Made by a program: the position numbers and the translations under genes. The notes under the pieces are model-generated. The model had not been told where the DNA came from, did not search any database, and saw nothing but the letters and a program-made list of their open reading frames with translations. Of a stretch of 64,000 nt of DNA, positions 9,332 to 18,572 are shown in pieces. Source of the stretch: Pseudomonas sp. WJP1 (GTDB lineage: Bacteria > Pseudomonadota > Gammaproteobacteria > Pseudomonadales > Pseudomonadaceae); NCBI RefSeq assembly GCF_028471945.1, contig NZ_CP110128.1, positions 298,501-362,500 of the forward strand, written 5' to 3'. How positions within the stretch are numbered: the first letter of the stretch is position 1; each line of letters starts with the position of its first letter.

Positions 9332-10087
9332 ATGTTTAAACGCATTCTTCTTGTCCTCGCCAGCGCTTCCCTGTTGCTCATCAGTAGCGCACGCGCCGCA
9401 GACAACTCCGCCACGGAACTGGTGTTGCTGACGGAAAACTTCCCGCCATACAACATGGCCAAGAACGGCAAGAACTTCGCTCAGGACGAGAACATCAATG
9501 GTATCGCCGTTGATATCGTTCGCGAGATGTTCAAGCGCGCCAACGTCACCTATAGCCTGACCCTGCGTTTCCCTTGGGAGCGGGTCTATAAACTCGCACT
9601 GGAAAACCCCGGTTACGGAGCCTTCGTGATGGCGCGTTTGCCGGACCGCGAGCGGCTTTTCAAGTGGGTCGGACCGATCGGGCCGGACGACTGGATCATG
9701 CTGGCCAAGGCTGACAGCAAAATCTCCCTCGACACCCTGGAGGACGCGCGCAAGTACAGGATTGGTGCCTACAAGGGCGATGCGATTGCCGAGACGCTCG
9801 CCAAGCAGGGCCTGAAGCCAATCGTGGTGCTGCGCGATCAGGATAATGCGAAGAAACTGGTCAATGGCCAGATCGACCTGTGGGCTACCGGCGACCCCGC
9901 CGGGCGCTATCTGGCGCGCCAGGACGGGGTAAACGGACTCAAGACCGTGTTGCGTTTCAACAGCGCCGAACTGTACCTGGCGCTGAACAGGGATGTGCCG
10001 CAGGCGACCGTCGCCAAGTTGCAGGCAGCGCTGGATCAGATGCGCAAGGACGGTGTGGTTGACGAGATCATGGGGCGGTATTTGTAG
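9332..10087 (+). CDS. Periplasmic solute-binding protein, SBP_bac_3-like
   Basis: A 251-residue protein with an N-terminal signal peptide (residues 1-22, cleavage after SARA). The mature part resembles family 3 extracellular solute-binding proteins (LVLLTENFPPYNM, NGIAVDIVREMFKRANV). No ABC permease or ATPase lies beside it, so it may be an orphan sensor-like or polar-amino-acid-binding protein. Its last 20 bp overlap the 3' end of the convergent Vps62-related gene. Ligand cannot be read. Confidence 0.85.
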   Translation: MFKRILLVLASASLLLISSARAADNSATELVLLTENFPPYNMAKNGKNFAQDENINGIAVDIVREMFKRANVTYSLTLRFPWERVYKLALENPGYGAFVMARLPDRERLFKWVGPIGPDDWIMLAKADSKISLDTLEDARKYRIGAYKGDAIAETLAKQGLKPIVVLRDQDNAKKLVNGQIDLWATGDPAGRYLARQDGVNGLKTVLRFNSAELYLALNRDVPQATVAKLQAALDQMRKDGVVDEIMGRYL

Positions 10088-11369
10088 GCGTTCGCGAGTC
10101 TGTTTCCGGCACAGAGGGCGTGATTACTTCAGTCTCCTGTTCCGGTGGATATTCGGTCAAGTGCAGGCTATTGCCATCGATGTAATAGAGTTCGCAGGGC
10201 ACTTGAGTCTTGTTTTCCCGCAGCAATCTGAAGGTGCTTTGCAACTCATAGGCCGCAACGGCTTTGTTCTTTGCAGCTACTACGGCGACCTCCACGTGTG
10301 TTGGGCCTCCCCAGCCGCCGGATGCATCGACCAGCGCAAAGCTGGTGCTCAACCTTGCGGTGAATAAGGAGGGCGCACCCTTGGGCCACTGCCCATCGAT
10401 CGAAATAGAAGTGATGCGTGAAAACACATCCGCATTCGCCATGCTCTGAGGGCGGCGTGCAGGCCAATGATAGGTCTGGCGTGCGCCGCTATCGTTTTTG
10501 CCATATCCCACAAGTACATATTGGTCAGTTCTTTCCAGCATGTAGAAAGGTGATGTGCGTAATTGCTCAAAAGGCCTGAGACTGGGATCTTTTACGGTGA
10601 ACCAGGGGAGTTTAGCCGTCTGAGTGATCTTGCCCGACTCAAAAAGTAGCGGCTGTTCGTTTCCCGTGAGTTCTGGAGCTACGGGTGAGGGCTGGATGTC
10701 CAGGGGAATCGGCATCCGTAAGGCGTAAGCCGTGATGTGTGTTACAGGTTTTGTATGGGAGCCCACCCCGATAAAGGTGCCAGGTGCACAAAGGATTTCC
10801 CCGGCTGCGGTGTCCGGTGGATAGATACCCCACGCACTGAAGGCCTGCCTGGCACCGCTGCCCTTGTCGTCCCAGATCAGGTCGCTGATGAATGACGGGG
10901 CTACCAGGTCTCTGCGTACGCAACGTATGTCACTTGGCAAAGGCTTGTCGCGGCCGTTGGAGCACAACTGCCCCAATGCCACGTAGCCACTTGGAGCGAT
11001 TGGTTGCCATATCGTGCAGTTTGCCCTGGCGCCTGAACCGGCATCGCTCCAGACTTGTTCAAAGTCGATGGGCGCACGCAGAGCTGGTTCCTTGCCGCTA
11101 TCGCTCGACAGTTCGCCCTCGCAGACAACCATCACCATCCTTTTCTCGTTGATGTTGTCGAGTCCGGAGGCAACGACGTCACCCAGCGGGAAAAACCCTG
11201 GCAGCAAATCAGGAGCGGGACTCGGTCGCCAGAACGCTGCGGGTTTCGATTTCGAGCCGGTGCTGTCCCAGGTGCGGCGGAACTCGGTGGTAAAGTTGAT
11301 GAGCAGGTTATCGTGCTTTATGGATTCGATTCGTCTTGCGGCTAATGGGGTGCTGTCTTGGGTGTTCAT
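10068..11369 (-). CDS. Vps62-related protein (DUF946-like)
   Basis: A 433-residue protein resembling the Vps62/DUF946 family, known from yeast and plants and scattered in bacteria; function unknown. No signal peptide or membrane segment is seen. A W-D-x-x-G-S-G-A-R-x(4)-W module recurs: residues 34-47, 107-121, 166-180 and a divergent one at 288-302, each followed by a Pro-rich strand, suggesting repeated beta modules. The tail (about 405-433) is Pro/Glu/Thr-rich. The ATG at 11369 was chosen; a GTG at 11423 is possible. GC is lower than in neighbouring genes, which suggests accessory origin. It has no partner gene. Confidence 0.75.
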   Translation of the reverse strand: MNTQDSTPLAARRIESIKHDNLLINFTTEFRRTWDSTGSKSKPAAFWRPSPAPDLLPGFFPLGDVVASGLDNINEKRMVMVVCEGELSSDSGKEPALRAPIDFEQVWSDAGSGARANCTIWQPIAPSGYVALGQLCSNGRDKPLPSDIRCVRRDLVAPSFISDLIWDDKGSGARQAFSAWGIYPPDTAAGEILCAPGTFIGVGSHTKPVTHITAYALRMPIPLDIQPSPVAPELTGNEQPLLFESGKITQTAKLPWFTVKDPSLRPFEQLRTSPFYMLERTDQYVLVGYGKNDSGARQTYHWPARRPQSMANADVFSRITSISIDGQWPKGAPSLFTARLSTSFALVDASGGWGGPTHVEVAVVAAKNKAVAAYELQSTFRLLRENKTQVPCELYYIDGNSLHLTEYPPEQETEVITPSVPETDSRTPTNTAP

Positions 11370-11480
11370 ATTGATTCCAGATAGATGAGAATGCGACAGA
11401 GGGAGTCGCAACCTGTTGTTCACTATCCAGAATGGAGGTGGGTATCTGGCGGTAACTATTTATCGACTTCGAGCCGGTTA

Positions 11481-12248
11481 TTACCGATAAACGCCGTCTT
11501 TACCATGAGCGACCATGGCGCGATTGCCGCGCACGCTGATCATCTGCCTGATATCAATCCACTCGATTCCCTGAGCCTTCAGTTTCGGCAACTCGCGCTC
11601 CAGCACCGTCAATGTCTGCGGGTAAGGATGCCCGATCATCACCGCCGAGCCCTGTTTTCGCGCCAGGCTGATTGCCGTCTGCAGTTGCGTGAAGATGGCC
11701 GCTTCAGTGCGCTCGTCATCCAGGAATACATCCCGGGAAACACTGGCCAGTGCGGTCTTCTGGGCTTGCTGCGCGGCCACGGTCTGGGCGCTGGTGCGGC
11801 TGTCGACGAAGAACTTGTGTCGACGCTGCAAGTCGGCCATCAACCAGGCCATCGCGGCCGGTTGAGCGGTCATGCGGCTGCCCATGTGGTTATTGATGCC
11901 GGCGGTGTAGGGCACGACCTTGAACGCCGCGTTCAGGCGTTTTTCAAGCTCTTCGATGGGCAAGTCGGGATGCCAGGCGAATGGTCCGGTGGCCGGATCC
12001 ATGGGCATGTGCAAGATGACGATCTTGCCGGCGCGATGGGCTTCGCGGGCGAATTCGGTGGCGTGAGGGGTGTCGGGCATGATTGCCGTGGTGACCGGGC
12101 CGGGCAGGGCCAGCACCTGGCGATCCCGGGGCAGGCTCTGCCCCAGGTCATCGATGATCAGGCTGATATAGGCCTTTTGAGGGGCGGGCGCTGCGTGCAC
12201 AACACCCGCCAGGTAACACAGCAACCCCAGGACTACCCGCAAAAGCAT
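11481..12248 (-). CDS. Divergent polysaccharide deacetylase family protein (YibQ-like)
   Basis: A 255-residue exported protein with a signal peptide at residues 1-19 (ending VVHA). The NodB-like fold of the divergent polysaccharide deacetylase family is indicated by ISLIIDDLGQ, ILHMPMDP, INNHMGSRMT, FVDSRTS and MIGHPYPQT. Substrate is unknown; a cell-wall role is inferred because it lies one base after a CtpA-type protease and close to envC. The promoter is probably shared with the upstream genes. Confidence 0.88.
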   Translation of the reverse strand: MLLRVVLGLLCYLAGVVHAAPAPQKAYISLIIDDLGQSLPRDRQVLALPGPVTTAIMPDTPHATEFAREAHRAGKIVILHMPMDPATGPFAWHPDLPIEELEKRLNAAFKVVPYTAGINNHMGSRMTAQPAAMAWLMADLQRRHKFFVDSRTSAQTVAAQQAQKTALASVSRDVFLDDERTEAAIFTQLQTAISLARKQGSAVMIGHPYPQTLTVLERELPKLKAQGIEWIDIRQMISVRGNRAMVAHGKDGVYR

Positions 12249-12249
12249 C

Positions 12250-13569
12250 TCAGCGGCCGGACGTGATGCTCAGCCCTTTGAGCAGGCTCAGGGCCTGGGC
12301 CAGTTGGTAATCGTCGTCCTGCGGCATCGGCTTGGTCTTGCCGCCGGAACTGGTCGGCTTGTCGGCGCCGCCGTTGCCGTTGCCCAGGTGACCCTGCAAA
12401 TCGGCTTCCTTGAAGTAGTCGCCGTCTTGCTCGTTGGTGATCTTGGCCTTGCGCACTTCGATGTCCGGGATGATGCCCTGGGCCTGGATCGAGCGGCCGT
12501 TTGGCGTGTAGTACAGCGCCGTGGTGATCTTCAGGGCGCGGTCGTTGTTCAGGGGCAGTACGGTTTGCACCGAGCCTTTGCCGAAACTCGGCGTACCCAT
12601 GACCACCGCGCGTTTCTGGTCCTGCAGGGCGCCGGCGACGATTTCCGAGGCCGAGGCGCTGCCGCCGTTGATCAGCGTGACCATTGGCACGGCTTCGCTT
12701 TCGTCCTTGCCGGTGGCAGAGAAACGCAATTCGGAGTTGGCGATGCGGCCCTTGGTGTAGACGATCAGGCCCTTGGTGATGAAGTGGTCGACCACTTCCA
12801 CCGCCGCTTGCAGCACACCGCCCGGGTTGTTGCGCAGGTCGAGGATGATGCCGTTGAGTTTCTTGCCGTTGTCCTTGCGCAGCTTTGCCAGGGCCTTGGA
12901 CACTTCTTCGCCGGTCTTGACCTGGAACTGGGTGATGCGGATGTAGCCATAGCCTGATTCGAGCAGCTGGCTCTTCACGCTCTTCACCTGAATGATGGCG
13001 CGGGCCAGGGTCACATCGAACGGCGTGCCGCCGTCACGTACCAGGGTCAGGGTGATTTTCTGGCCGATCTTGCCGCGCATCTTGTCCACGGCTTCGGTCA
13101 TGCTCTGGCCGCGGGTGGGTTGGCCATTGATTTTGACGATGAAGTCGCCCGCCTGGATGCCAGCCTTGGAGGCCGGTGTGTCATCGATCGGCGACACCAC
13201 TTTGATGAAGCCGTCCTCGGCGCCGACTTCGATGCCCAGGCCGCCGAATTCGCCGCTGGTGCTTTCCTGCAGTTCAGCGAAGTCTTCAGGTCCGAGGTAC
13301 GCGGAGTGCGGGTCAAGGTTGCTGAGCATGCCCTTGATCGCGTTTTCCAGCAGGGTCTTGTCGTCAACCGGTTCGACATAGGCAGCCTTGATCCGATCCA
13401 TGACCTCGGCAAAGGTGCGCAACTCTTCCAGCGGCAATGGCGCTCTGGTGGTCGCGGCAGAGCCCGCAGGCGCGACTGCCGGGGCCGGTTGAGCGGCAAA
13501 CGCCAGAGGCGCGCCGATCACCAGGGCAATCGCCAGGGCCAGCGAGGTAAGACGGGACAAATACAGCAT
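12250..13569 (-). CDS. ctpA: S41 carboxyl-terminal processing protease (CtpA-type)
   Basis: A 439-residue periplasmic protease. Order: signal peptide (1-25, ending AFA), N-terminal helical region, PDZ domain (about 90-180, GGLGIEVGAEDGFIKVV and DTPASKAGIQAGDFIV), then the S41 catalytic domain with the Ser in NGGSASASEI and Lys in FGKGSVQT. In P. aeruginosa the gene in this context (CtpA) degrades peptidoglycan cross-link hydrolases with an outer-membrane lipoprotein adaptor; equivalence here is inferred from position and length. The C terminus has a Gly-rich, charged stretch (GNGNGGADKPTSSGGK) before the last helix. Confidence 0.93.
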   Translation of the reverse strand: MLYLSRLTSLALAIALVIGAPLAFAAQPAPAVAPAGSAATTRAPLPLEELRTFAEVMDRIKAAYVEPVDDKTLLENAIKGMLSNLDPHSAYLGPEDFAELQESTSGEFGGLGIEVGAEDGFIKVVSPIDDTPASKAGIQAGDFIVKINGQPTRGQSMTEAVDKMRGKIGQKITLTLVRDGGTPFDVTLARAIIQVKSVKSQLLESGYGYIRITQFQVKTGEEVSKALAKLRKDNGKKLNGIILDLRNNPGGVLQAAVEVVDHFITKGLIVYTKGRIANSELRFSATGKDESEAVPMVTLINGGSASASEIVAGALQDQKRAVVMGTPSFGKGSVQTVLPLNNDRALKITTALYYTPNGRSIQAQGIIPDIEVRKAKITNEQDGDYFKEADLQGHLGNGNGGADKPTSSGGKTKPMPQDDDYQLAQALSLLKGLSITSGR

Positions 13570-13603
13570 GTCGAACGAACTCCTAATGTAGGTGACTCAG
13601 CGC

Positions 13604-14899
13604 CTATCCTTGCGCGCGGCACCATTGCGCCGGATCACTCGGGTGACCCTGCTGACGAATAGCAAAGTACAGCGCTGGTGTGTCCTGCCCGCCACTGTTA
13701 CCGACAGTGGAGATGGATTCACCGGCTTTTACCACGTCACCCGCAGACTTGAGCAGTGTCTGGTTGTGACCATAGAGACTCAAGAAACCGTTACCGTGGT
13801 CGAGAATCACCAGCAGCCCGGCGCCGCGCAACCAGTCGGCGAACACCACTCGACCGCCATGCACCGCATGCACCGTACTGCCGGCAGAAGCGCCGATCAT
13901 TACGCCGTCCCACTTGGTGCGGGCGTCGTCGCCACGGCTTTCACCGAAGCGCGCCAACAGTCGACCATCGACAGGCCAGGGAAGTTTTCCGCGAGTTGAC
14001 GCAAATGCGCCACCAAAGGTTTCGCCTGAACTTGAAACCATTGGGCCGGGTGTCGATTTAACCGGTTTGCGTGGGGCGTCATCGTTGGCTTCTGCCAGCG
14101 CCTGGGCCTCACGTAAACGCTTTTTTTCGGCTTCCTGCTGGGCGATCAGCGCTTTTTGCCGCGCTTCCTCTGCCTCACGGGCCTGGCGGGCCAGGGTTTC
14201 TTCAATGGTTTTAAGGACTTTAGACAGGTCTGCCTGATCCTGCTCGCGGGCTGCCAGTTTCTGGTCGCGGGCCTTCACGTCGTCGTTGAGCTTGGCCAGG
14301 ACTTGCTGGCGCTCCTGGCGAACCTTTTCGAGTTCGCCACGCTGGGTTTCGAGGCTACTTTGCTGCACCAGCAATTGCGCCTGCTGCAGGCCGATGTCTT
14401 TTTCGACATTGGCCAGCTGGCGCAGGGTTTCGTTGAAATTCTTCAGCTGCTCCAGGCGGGCCTGGCTCAGGTAGTCGTAATAGGTGAGCGTGCGGGCGAA
14501 CTTCTCGGGATTCTGCTGGTTGAGCAGCAGTTTCAAGTACTCCTGGCGGCCGTTCTGGTAAGCCGCGCGGGCCTGGATGGCGATCAGTCGCTGCTGTTCA
14601 GTGCGCGCGCTCTGGAGTTTTTTTTTCTCCGCATCGAGTCGCTGCAACTCGGTTTCGCTTTTCTTCAGCTCTTTTTGCAGGGCGTCGACCTGCTTCTCGA
14701 GCTTGCCCATCTCGGTCTCGGTACCCTTGAGGTCTTTCTGCACGCCGGATTTTTCTTCCTGCAGCTTGCCCAGCAGTTTTTTCAACTCGGCAATGTCCTG
14801 ACGCGTGGCGTCCAACTGTTGCTGGGTTTGCGCGCGCTCATCGGCGAAGGCCGGTAGGAGCAGGCAGGTCAGGGCAAGGGCTATCAGGACGCGAAGCAT
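13604..14899 (-). CDS. envC: Murein hydrolase activator EnvC
   Basis: A 431-residue periplasmic protein. A signal peptide (1-18, ending AFA) is followed by a long coiled coil (about 20-265, DIAELKKLLGKLQEEKSGVQKD...), then a LytM/M23 domain at the C terminus. The metal-site His of active M23 enzymes is not seen (KWDGVMIGA where HxGID is usual), which fits EnvC, a degenerate LytM factor that activates amidases at the division site. The ATG at 14899 gives a proper signal peptide; the frame extends upstream through the REP region and is not used. Confidence 0.92.
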   Translation of the reverse strand: MLRVLIALALTCLLLPAFADERAQTQQQLDATRQDIAELKKLLGKLQEEKSGVQKDLKGTETEMGKLEKQVDALQKELKKSETELQRLDAEKKKLQSARTEQQRLIAIQARAAYQNGRQEYLKLLLNQQNPEKFARTLTYYDYLSQARLEQLKNFNETLRQLANVEKDIGLQQAQLLVQQSSLETQRGELEKVRQERQQVLAKLNDDVKARDQKLAAREQDQADLSKVLKTIEETLARQAREAEEARQKALIAQQEAEKKRLREAQALAEANDDAPRKPVKSTPGPMVSSSGETFGGAFASTRGKLPWPVDGRLLARFGESRGDDARTKWDGVMIGASAGSTVHAVHGGRVVFADWLRGAGLLVILDHGNGFLSLYGHNQTLLKSAGDVVKAGESISTVGNSGGQDTPALYFAIRQQGHPSDPAQWCRAQG

Positions 14900-15011
14900 A
14901 GAGGCAGGCGACACCAGGGAAAGGGACGCCCTAGTATGCCCGCCCCACGCTGCAAAAAAAACGCCCAATTGGGGCTGTGTGATAACTGGCCCGAAAAACC
15001 ACGCAAACCCA

Positions 15012-15103
15012 CTGTAGGAGCGAGCCTGCTCGCGATGGCGTCCTAACATTCAACATCGATATTGACTGTTGGATTGCAATCGCGAGCAGGCTCACTCCTA
15101 CAG
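15012..15103. repeat. REP pair (REPIN-like inverted repeat)
   Basis: Inverted copies ctgtaggagcgagcctgctcgcgat and atcgcgagcaggctcactcctacag enclose a spacer of about 42 bp. It lies between gpmI and envC. Confidence 0.9.
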
Positions 15104-15130
15104 GGGATTGCGGTGTTTGGTGTAGCCGGG

Positions 15131-16660
15131 TTACACCAGAATCGAAGTCCCGGTCATTTCCGCCGGTTGTTCCAGGCCCAGCAGCTTCAGCATGGTCGGT
15201 GCCACATCCGCCAGCACGCCGCCTTCACGAACCTTCAGGTCGCGCTTGCCGACATAGATGAACGGCACCGGCTCGGTGGTGTGCGCGGTGTGCGCCTGGC
15301 CCGTGGTCTCGTCGGACATTTGCTCGACGTTGCCGTGGTCCGCGGTGATCAGGGCTTCGCCGCCGACTTTCTCCAGCGCCTCGACGATACGGCCGACGCA
15401 CTGGTCAAGGCACTCAACGGCCTTGACCGCCGCCTCGAACACGCCGCTGTGGCCGACCATGTCGCCGTTGGCGTAGTTGACCACGATCACGTCGTAACGC
15501 TGGTTGTCGATGGCGTCGACGATGCGGTCGGTGACTTCCGGCGCGCTCATTTCCGGTTGCAAGTCATAGGTGGCGACTTTCGGCGACGGGATCAGGATGC
15601 GTTCTTCGCCCGGGAACGGTTCTTCACGACCGCCAGAGAAGAAGAAGGTCACGTGGGCGTATTTTTCGGTTTCAGCGATGCGCAGCTGGGTCTTGCCGTT
15701 TTTCGCCAGGTAGTCGCCCAGCACGTTTTCCAGGCTGCCGGCGGCGAAGGCCGATGGTGCGGGAATGCTGGCGGCGTATTGGGTCAGCATGACGAAACCG
15801 GCCAGTTTTGGCTGACGGGCACGCTCGAAGTCCTTGAAGTCGTCCTCGACGAAGACTCGGGTCAGTTCACGGGCGCGGTCGGCGCGGAAGTTCATGAACA
15901 CCACGGCGTCGCCGTCTTCTACTTTAACGGGCTCGCCGATGGAGGTGGCCTTGACGAACTCGTCGCTCTCGCCACGCTCGTAGGCGGCTTGCAGGCCTTC
16001 CTGGGCGGTGGCGGCGTTGAATTCGCCATTGCCGTCGACGATCAGGTTGTAGGCCTGGGATACGCGGTCCCAACGGTTGTCGCGATCCATGGCGAAGTAA
16101 CGACCGATGAGGCTGGCGATCCGGCCTTTGCCCAGCGCCTGGAAGGTAGCGTCCAGTAGTTCGATCGACGATTGCGCGCTTTTCGGCGGAGTATCGCGGC
16201 CGTCGAGGAAGGCGTGCAGGTAGATTTTTTCGGCGCCGCGCTTGGCAGCCAGTTCGGCCATGGCGACCAGGTGATCCTGGTGGCTGTGCACGCCACCATC
16301 GGACAGAAGTCCCATGAAGTGCACGGCTTTGCCGGCAGCGACGGCTTTGTCCACAGCAGCGCAGATGGTCGGGTTCTCGAAGAACTCGCCGTCGCGGATC
16401 GATTTGGTCACGCGGGTGAAATCCTGATACACCACGCGGCCAGCACCGAGGTTCATGTGGCCGACTTCGGAGTTGCCCATCTGGCCGTCAGGCAGGCCGA
16501 CGTCCATGCCGCTGCCCGAAATCAGGCCGTTGGGCACGGTGGCCCATAAACGGTCCAGTACGGGCTTCTTGGCCGCAAAGATGGCATTGGATTCAGGGCT
16601 CTCACTGTGACCGAAGCCGTCGAGAATGATCAGGACCAAAGGTTTAGGCGTGGTAGTCAT
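15131..16660 (-). CDS. gpmI: 2,3-bisphosphoglycerate-independent phosphoglycerate mutase GpmI
   Basis: A 509-residue Mn-dependent glycolytic enzyme that interconverts 3- and 2-phosphoglycerate. The alkaline-phosphatase-like metal motifs are seen: [10 protein letters not shown] near the N terminus, the phosphoserine nucleophile Ser64 in [40 protein letters not shown] and ITADHGNVE. The ATG at 16660 was preferred over a GTG at 16669. It is first in the gpmI-envC-ctpA-deacetylase direction, with a REP pair before envC. Confidence 0.97.
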   Translation of the reverse strand: MTTTPKPLVLIILDGFGHSESPESNAIFAAKKPVLDRLWATVPNGLISGSGMDVGLPDGQMGNSEVGHMNLGAGRVVYQDFTRVTKSIRDGEFFENPTICAAVDKAVAAGKAVHFMGLLSDGGVHSHQDHLVAMAELAAKRGAEKIYLHAFLDGRDTPPKSAQSSIELLDATFQALGKGRIASLIGRYFAMDRDNRWDRVSQAYNLIVDGNGEFNAATAQEGLQAAYERGESDEFVKATSIGEPVKVEDGDAVVFMNFRADRARELTRVFVEDDFKDFERARQPKLAGFVMLTQYAASIPAPSAFAAGSLENVLGDYLAKNGKTQLRIAETEKYAHVTFFFSGGREEPFPGEERILIPSPKVATYDLQPEMSAPEVTDRIVDAIDNQRYDVIVVNYANGDMVGHSGVFEAAVKAVECLDQCVGRIVEALEKVGGEALITADHGNVEQMSDETTGQAHTAHTTEPVPFIYVGKRDLKVREGGVLADVAPTMLKLLGLEQPAEMTGTSILV

Positions 16661-16750
16661 GGAGTCCACTCGTGGCTGAGAAAAGAGGGCGATGGAAAAG
16701 GGAGTGGCAGTTTAAAGCGAAGTTCCGGCCACGTCACCGCCGGACGGGGT

Positions 16751-16778
16751 TTGGCCCACCATAGTGGCTGTGTATACT
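16751..16778 (+). promoter_or_regulatory. Candidate sigma-70 promoter for the rhodanese-grxC-secB genes
   Basis: TTGGCC at 16751-16756 (4 of 6 to the -35 consensus) and TATACT at 16773-16778, preceded by a TG, are separated by 16 bp. The start point would fall about 25 bp before the rhodanese ATG at 16812. Confidence 0.5.
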
Positions 16779-16811
16779 GGCCGACATTTTAACGCCCTGG
16801 AACCTCCTTCG

Positions 16812-17225
16812 ATGGTTGCTCACCTGATTGAATTTGCCACTAACCACTACATCCTCGTCGGTATCTTCGTCGTACTGCTGGCGTTGCTGATTGCCTATCA
16901 GATGCAGGGCGGCGGCCGTAGCCTGAGCACCGGCGAACTGACTGGCCTGGTCAACAAAGACGCCGGCGTGGTGATCGACATTCGTCCGACCAAGGACTTT
17001 GCCGCCGGCCACATTGTAGGCGCGTTGAACATTCCCCACGACAAACTGGCTGCTCGCGTTGGCGAACTGGAAAAGCACAAGGCCAAGACCATCATCCTGG
17101 TCGATGCCATGGGCCAGACCGCCGGTACCCACGCTCGTGAACTGGTGAAGGCCGGCTTCACCGCCGCCAAGCTGTCCGGTGGTGTTTCCAGCTGGAAAGC
17201 CGACAATCTGCCACTGGTGAAGTGA
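16812..17225 (+). CDS. Membrane-anchored rhodanese-like protein without catalytic Cys
   Basis: A 137-residue protein with one N-terminal membrane segment (about residues 12-32, YILVGIFVVLLALLIAY) and a C-terminal rhodanese-like domain (VVIDIRPTKDFAAGHIVGALNIPH; LSGGVSSWKADNLP). The active-site loop reads IILVDAMGQTAG where active rhodaneses have a Cys, and the whole protein has no Cys, so sulfur transfer is not expected. It is related to E. coli YibN, which also lies beside grxC-secB. The ATG at 16812 was chosen over one at 16764 because it gives the family N terminus. It ends 1 bp before grxC. Confidence 0.9.
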   Translation: MVAHLIEFATNHYILVGIFVVLLALLIAYQMQGGGRSLSTGELTGLVNKDAGVVIDIRPTKDFAAGHIVGALNIPHDKLAARVGELEKHKAKTIILVDAMGQTAGTHARELVKAGFTAAKLSGGVSSWKADNLPLVK

Positions 17226-17226
17226 T

Positions 17227-17481
17227 ATGAGTAACGTCGTCGTCTATTCCAGCGATTACTGCCCTTATTGCTCCCGAGCCAAGTACCTGCTCGAGAACAA
17301 AGGTGTGGCCTTCGAAGAGATCAAGGTCGATGGCAAGCCGCAGGTGCGTGCCGCAATGGCTCAGAAGGCCGGACGTACATCCGTGCCGCAGATCTGGATC
17401 GGCAGCACCCACGTTGGCGGTTGTGATGATTTGTTTGCCCTGGAACGCGCCGGCAAGCTCGATGCGCTGCTCAAGGCCTGA
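17227..17481 (+). CDS. grxC: Glutaredoxin 3 GrxC
   Basis: An 84-residue cytosolic glutaredoxin with the dithiol active site Cys12-Pro-Tyr-Cys15 and the cis-Pro/glutathione motif TSVPQIWIG followed by GGCDDL. It reduces protein disulfides with glutathione. It lies directly after the rhodanese gene (TGATATG spacing) and 42 bp before secB, the usual gamma-proteobacterial order. Confidence 0.96.
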   Translation: MSNVVVYSSDYCPYCSRAKYLLENKGVAFEEIKVDGKPQVRAAMAQKAGRTSVPQIWIGSTHVGGCDDLFALERAGKLDALLKA

Positions 17482-17523
17482 ATTCCATACCCTATAAAAG
17501 CCCAAGATCAGAAAGGATCTGAG

Positions 17524-18009
17524 ATGACTGACCAACAGAACACTGCAGCTAGCGAAGAAGAAACCGCACCGCAATTCTCCTTGCAGCGCATCTACGTACG
17601 TGACTTGTCCTTCGAAGCCCCGAAAAGCCCGGCGATCTTCCGCCAGCAGTGGGAGCCGAGTGTCGGTCTGGATCTGAACACCCGTCAAAAGGCGTTGGAA
17701 AACGACTTCCACGAAGTCGTACTGACCCTGTCGGTCACCGTCAAGAACGGTGAAGAAGTGGCGTTCATCGCCGAAGTGCAGCAGGCCGGTATCTTCCTGA
17801 TCAAGAACCTGGACGACGCTTCGATGAGCCACACCCTGGGCGCGTTCTGCCCGAACATCCTGTTCCCGTACGCTCGCGAAGCGCTGGACAGCCTGGTGAC
17901 CCGCGGCTCGTTCCCGGCCCTGATGCTGGCTCCGGTGAACTTCGACGCCCTGTACGCGCAAGAGCTGCAACGCATGCAGGCGGCGGGCGAGACTCCGACC
18001 GTTCAATAA
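17524..18009 (+). CDS. secB: Protein-export chaperone SecB
   Basis: A 161-residue tetrameric cytosolic chaperone that keeps preproteins unfolded for SecA. Family sequence is clear: [44 protein letters not shown], and [24 protein letters not shown], which also forms the conserved central signature. AGAAAGGATCTGAG gives a ribosome site. A REP pair follows the stop. Confidence 0.97.
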   Translation: MTDQQNTAASEEETAPQFSLQRIYVRDLSFEAPKSPAIFRQQWEPSVGLDLNTRQKALENDFHEVVLTLSVTVKNGEEVAFIAEVQQAGIFLIKNLDDASMSHTLGAFCPNILFPYAREALDSLVTRGSFPALMLAPVNFDALYAQELQRMQAAGETPTVQ

Positions 18010-18023
18010 TCTGCGCTGCTGAA

Positions 18024-18088
18024 AATCGCGGGCAAGCCCGCTCCCACAGGATTGTGCAAAACCTGTGGGAGCGGGCTTGCCCGCGATT
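18024..18088. repeat. REP pair (perfect 26-bp inverted arms)
   Basis: aatcgcgggcaagcccgctc... and its exact reverse complement face each other across a 13-bp spacer. It lies between convergent secB and trmL and could act as a bidirectional transcription end. Confidence 0.92.
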
Positions 18089-18116
18089 GTTTCTGTCAGG
18101 CGAAAATGATTTCGGA

Positions 18117-18572
18117 CTATTTGAAGTCGTTCTGCCGCCAGGCTTCGTACACGGCGACGGCCACGGTGTTGGACAGGTTCAGGCTGCGGCAGCCTTCGCG
18201 CATTGGCAGGCGCAGGCGTTGTTCGCCGGGCAGGGCGTCGAGCACCTCGGCTGGCAGGCCACGGCTTTCCGGGCCGAACAGGAATGCATCGCCAGGGGCG
18301 AAACTGGCGTCGTGAAACGGCCGCGAGCCCTTGGTGGTGAAGGCGAACAAACGGGGATGACCGAGGCTTTCCAGGCAGCTGGCCAGGTCCGCATGGCGTT
18401 GCAGAGTGGCATACTCGTGGTAGTCGAGGCCCGCCCGGCGCAGGCGCTTGTCGTCCATCTCGAAGCCCAGCGGTTCGATCAAATGCAGGTGGCAGCCACT
18501 GTTGGCGCACAGCCTGATAACGTTGCCGGTGTTCGGCGGAATTTCTGGTTGGAAAAGGATGACGTGAAACAT
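18117..18572 (-). CDS. trmL: tRNA (cytidine(34)-2'-O)-methyltransferase TrmL
   Basis: A 151-residue SPOUT-class methyltransferase that modifies the wobble base of tRNA-Leu species. SPOUT knot motifs are visible: NTGNVIRLCANSGCHLHLI near the N terminus, LFGPESRGLP in the middle and LPMREGCRSLNLSNTVAVAVYE at the end. CGGAG seven bases before the ATG gives a ribosome site. The start codon lies inside the palindrome CATG shared with the divergent small membrane protein gene. Confidence 0.95.
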   Translation of the reverse strand: MFHVILFQPEIPPNTGNVIRLCANSGCHLHLIEPLGFEMDDKRLRRAGLDYHEYATLQRHADLASCLESLGHPRLFAFTTKGSRPFHDASFAPGDAFLFGPESRGLPAEVLDALPGEQRLRLPMREGCRSLNLSNTVAVAVYEAWRQNDFK

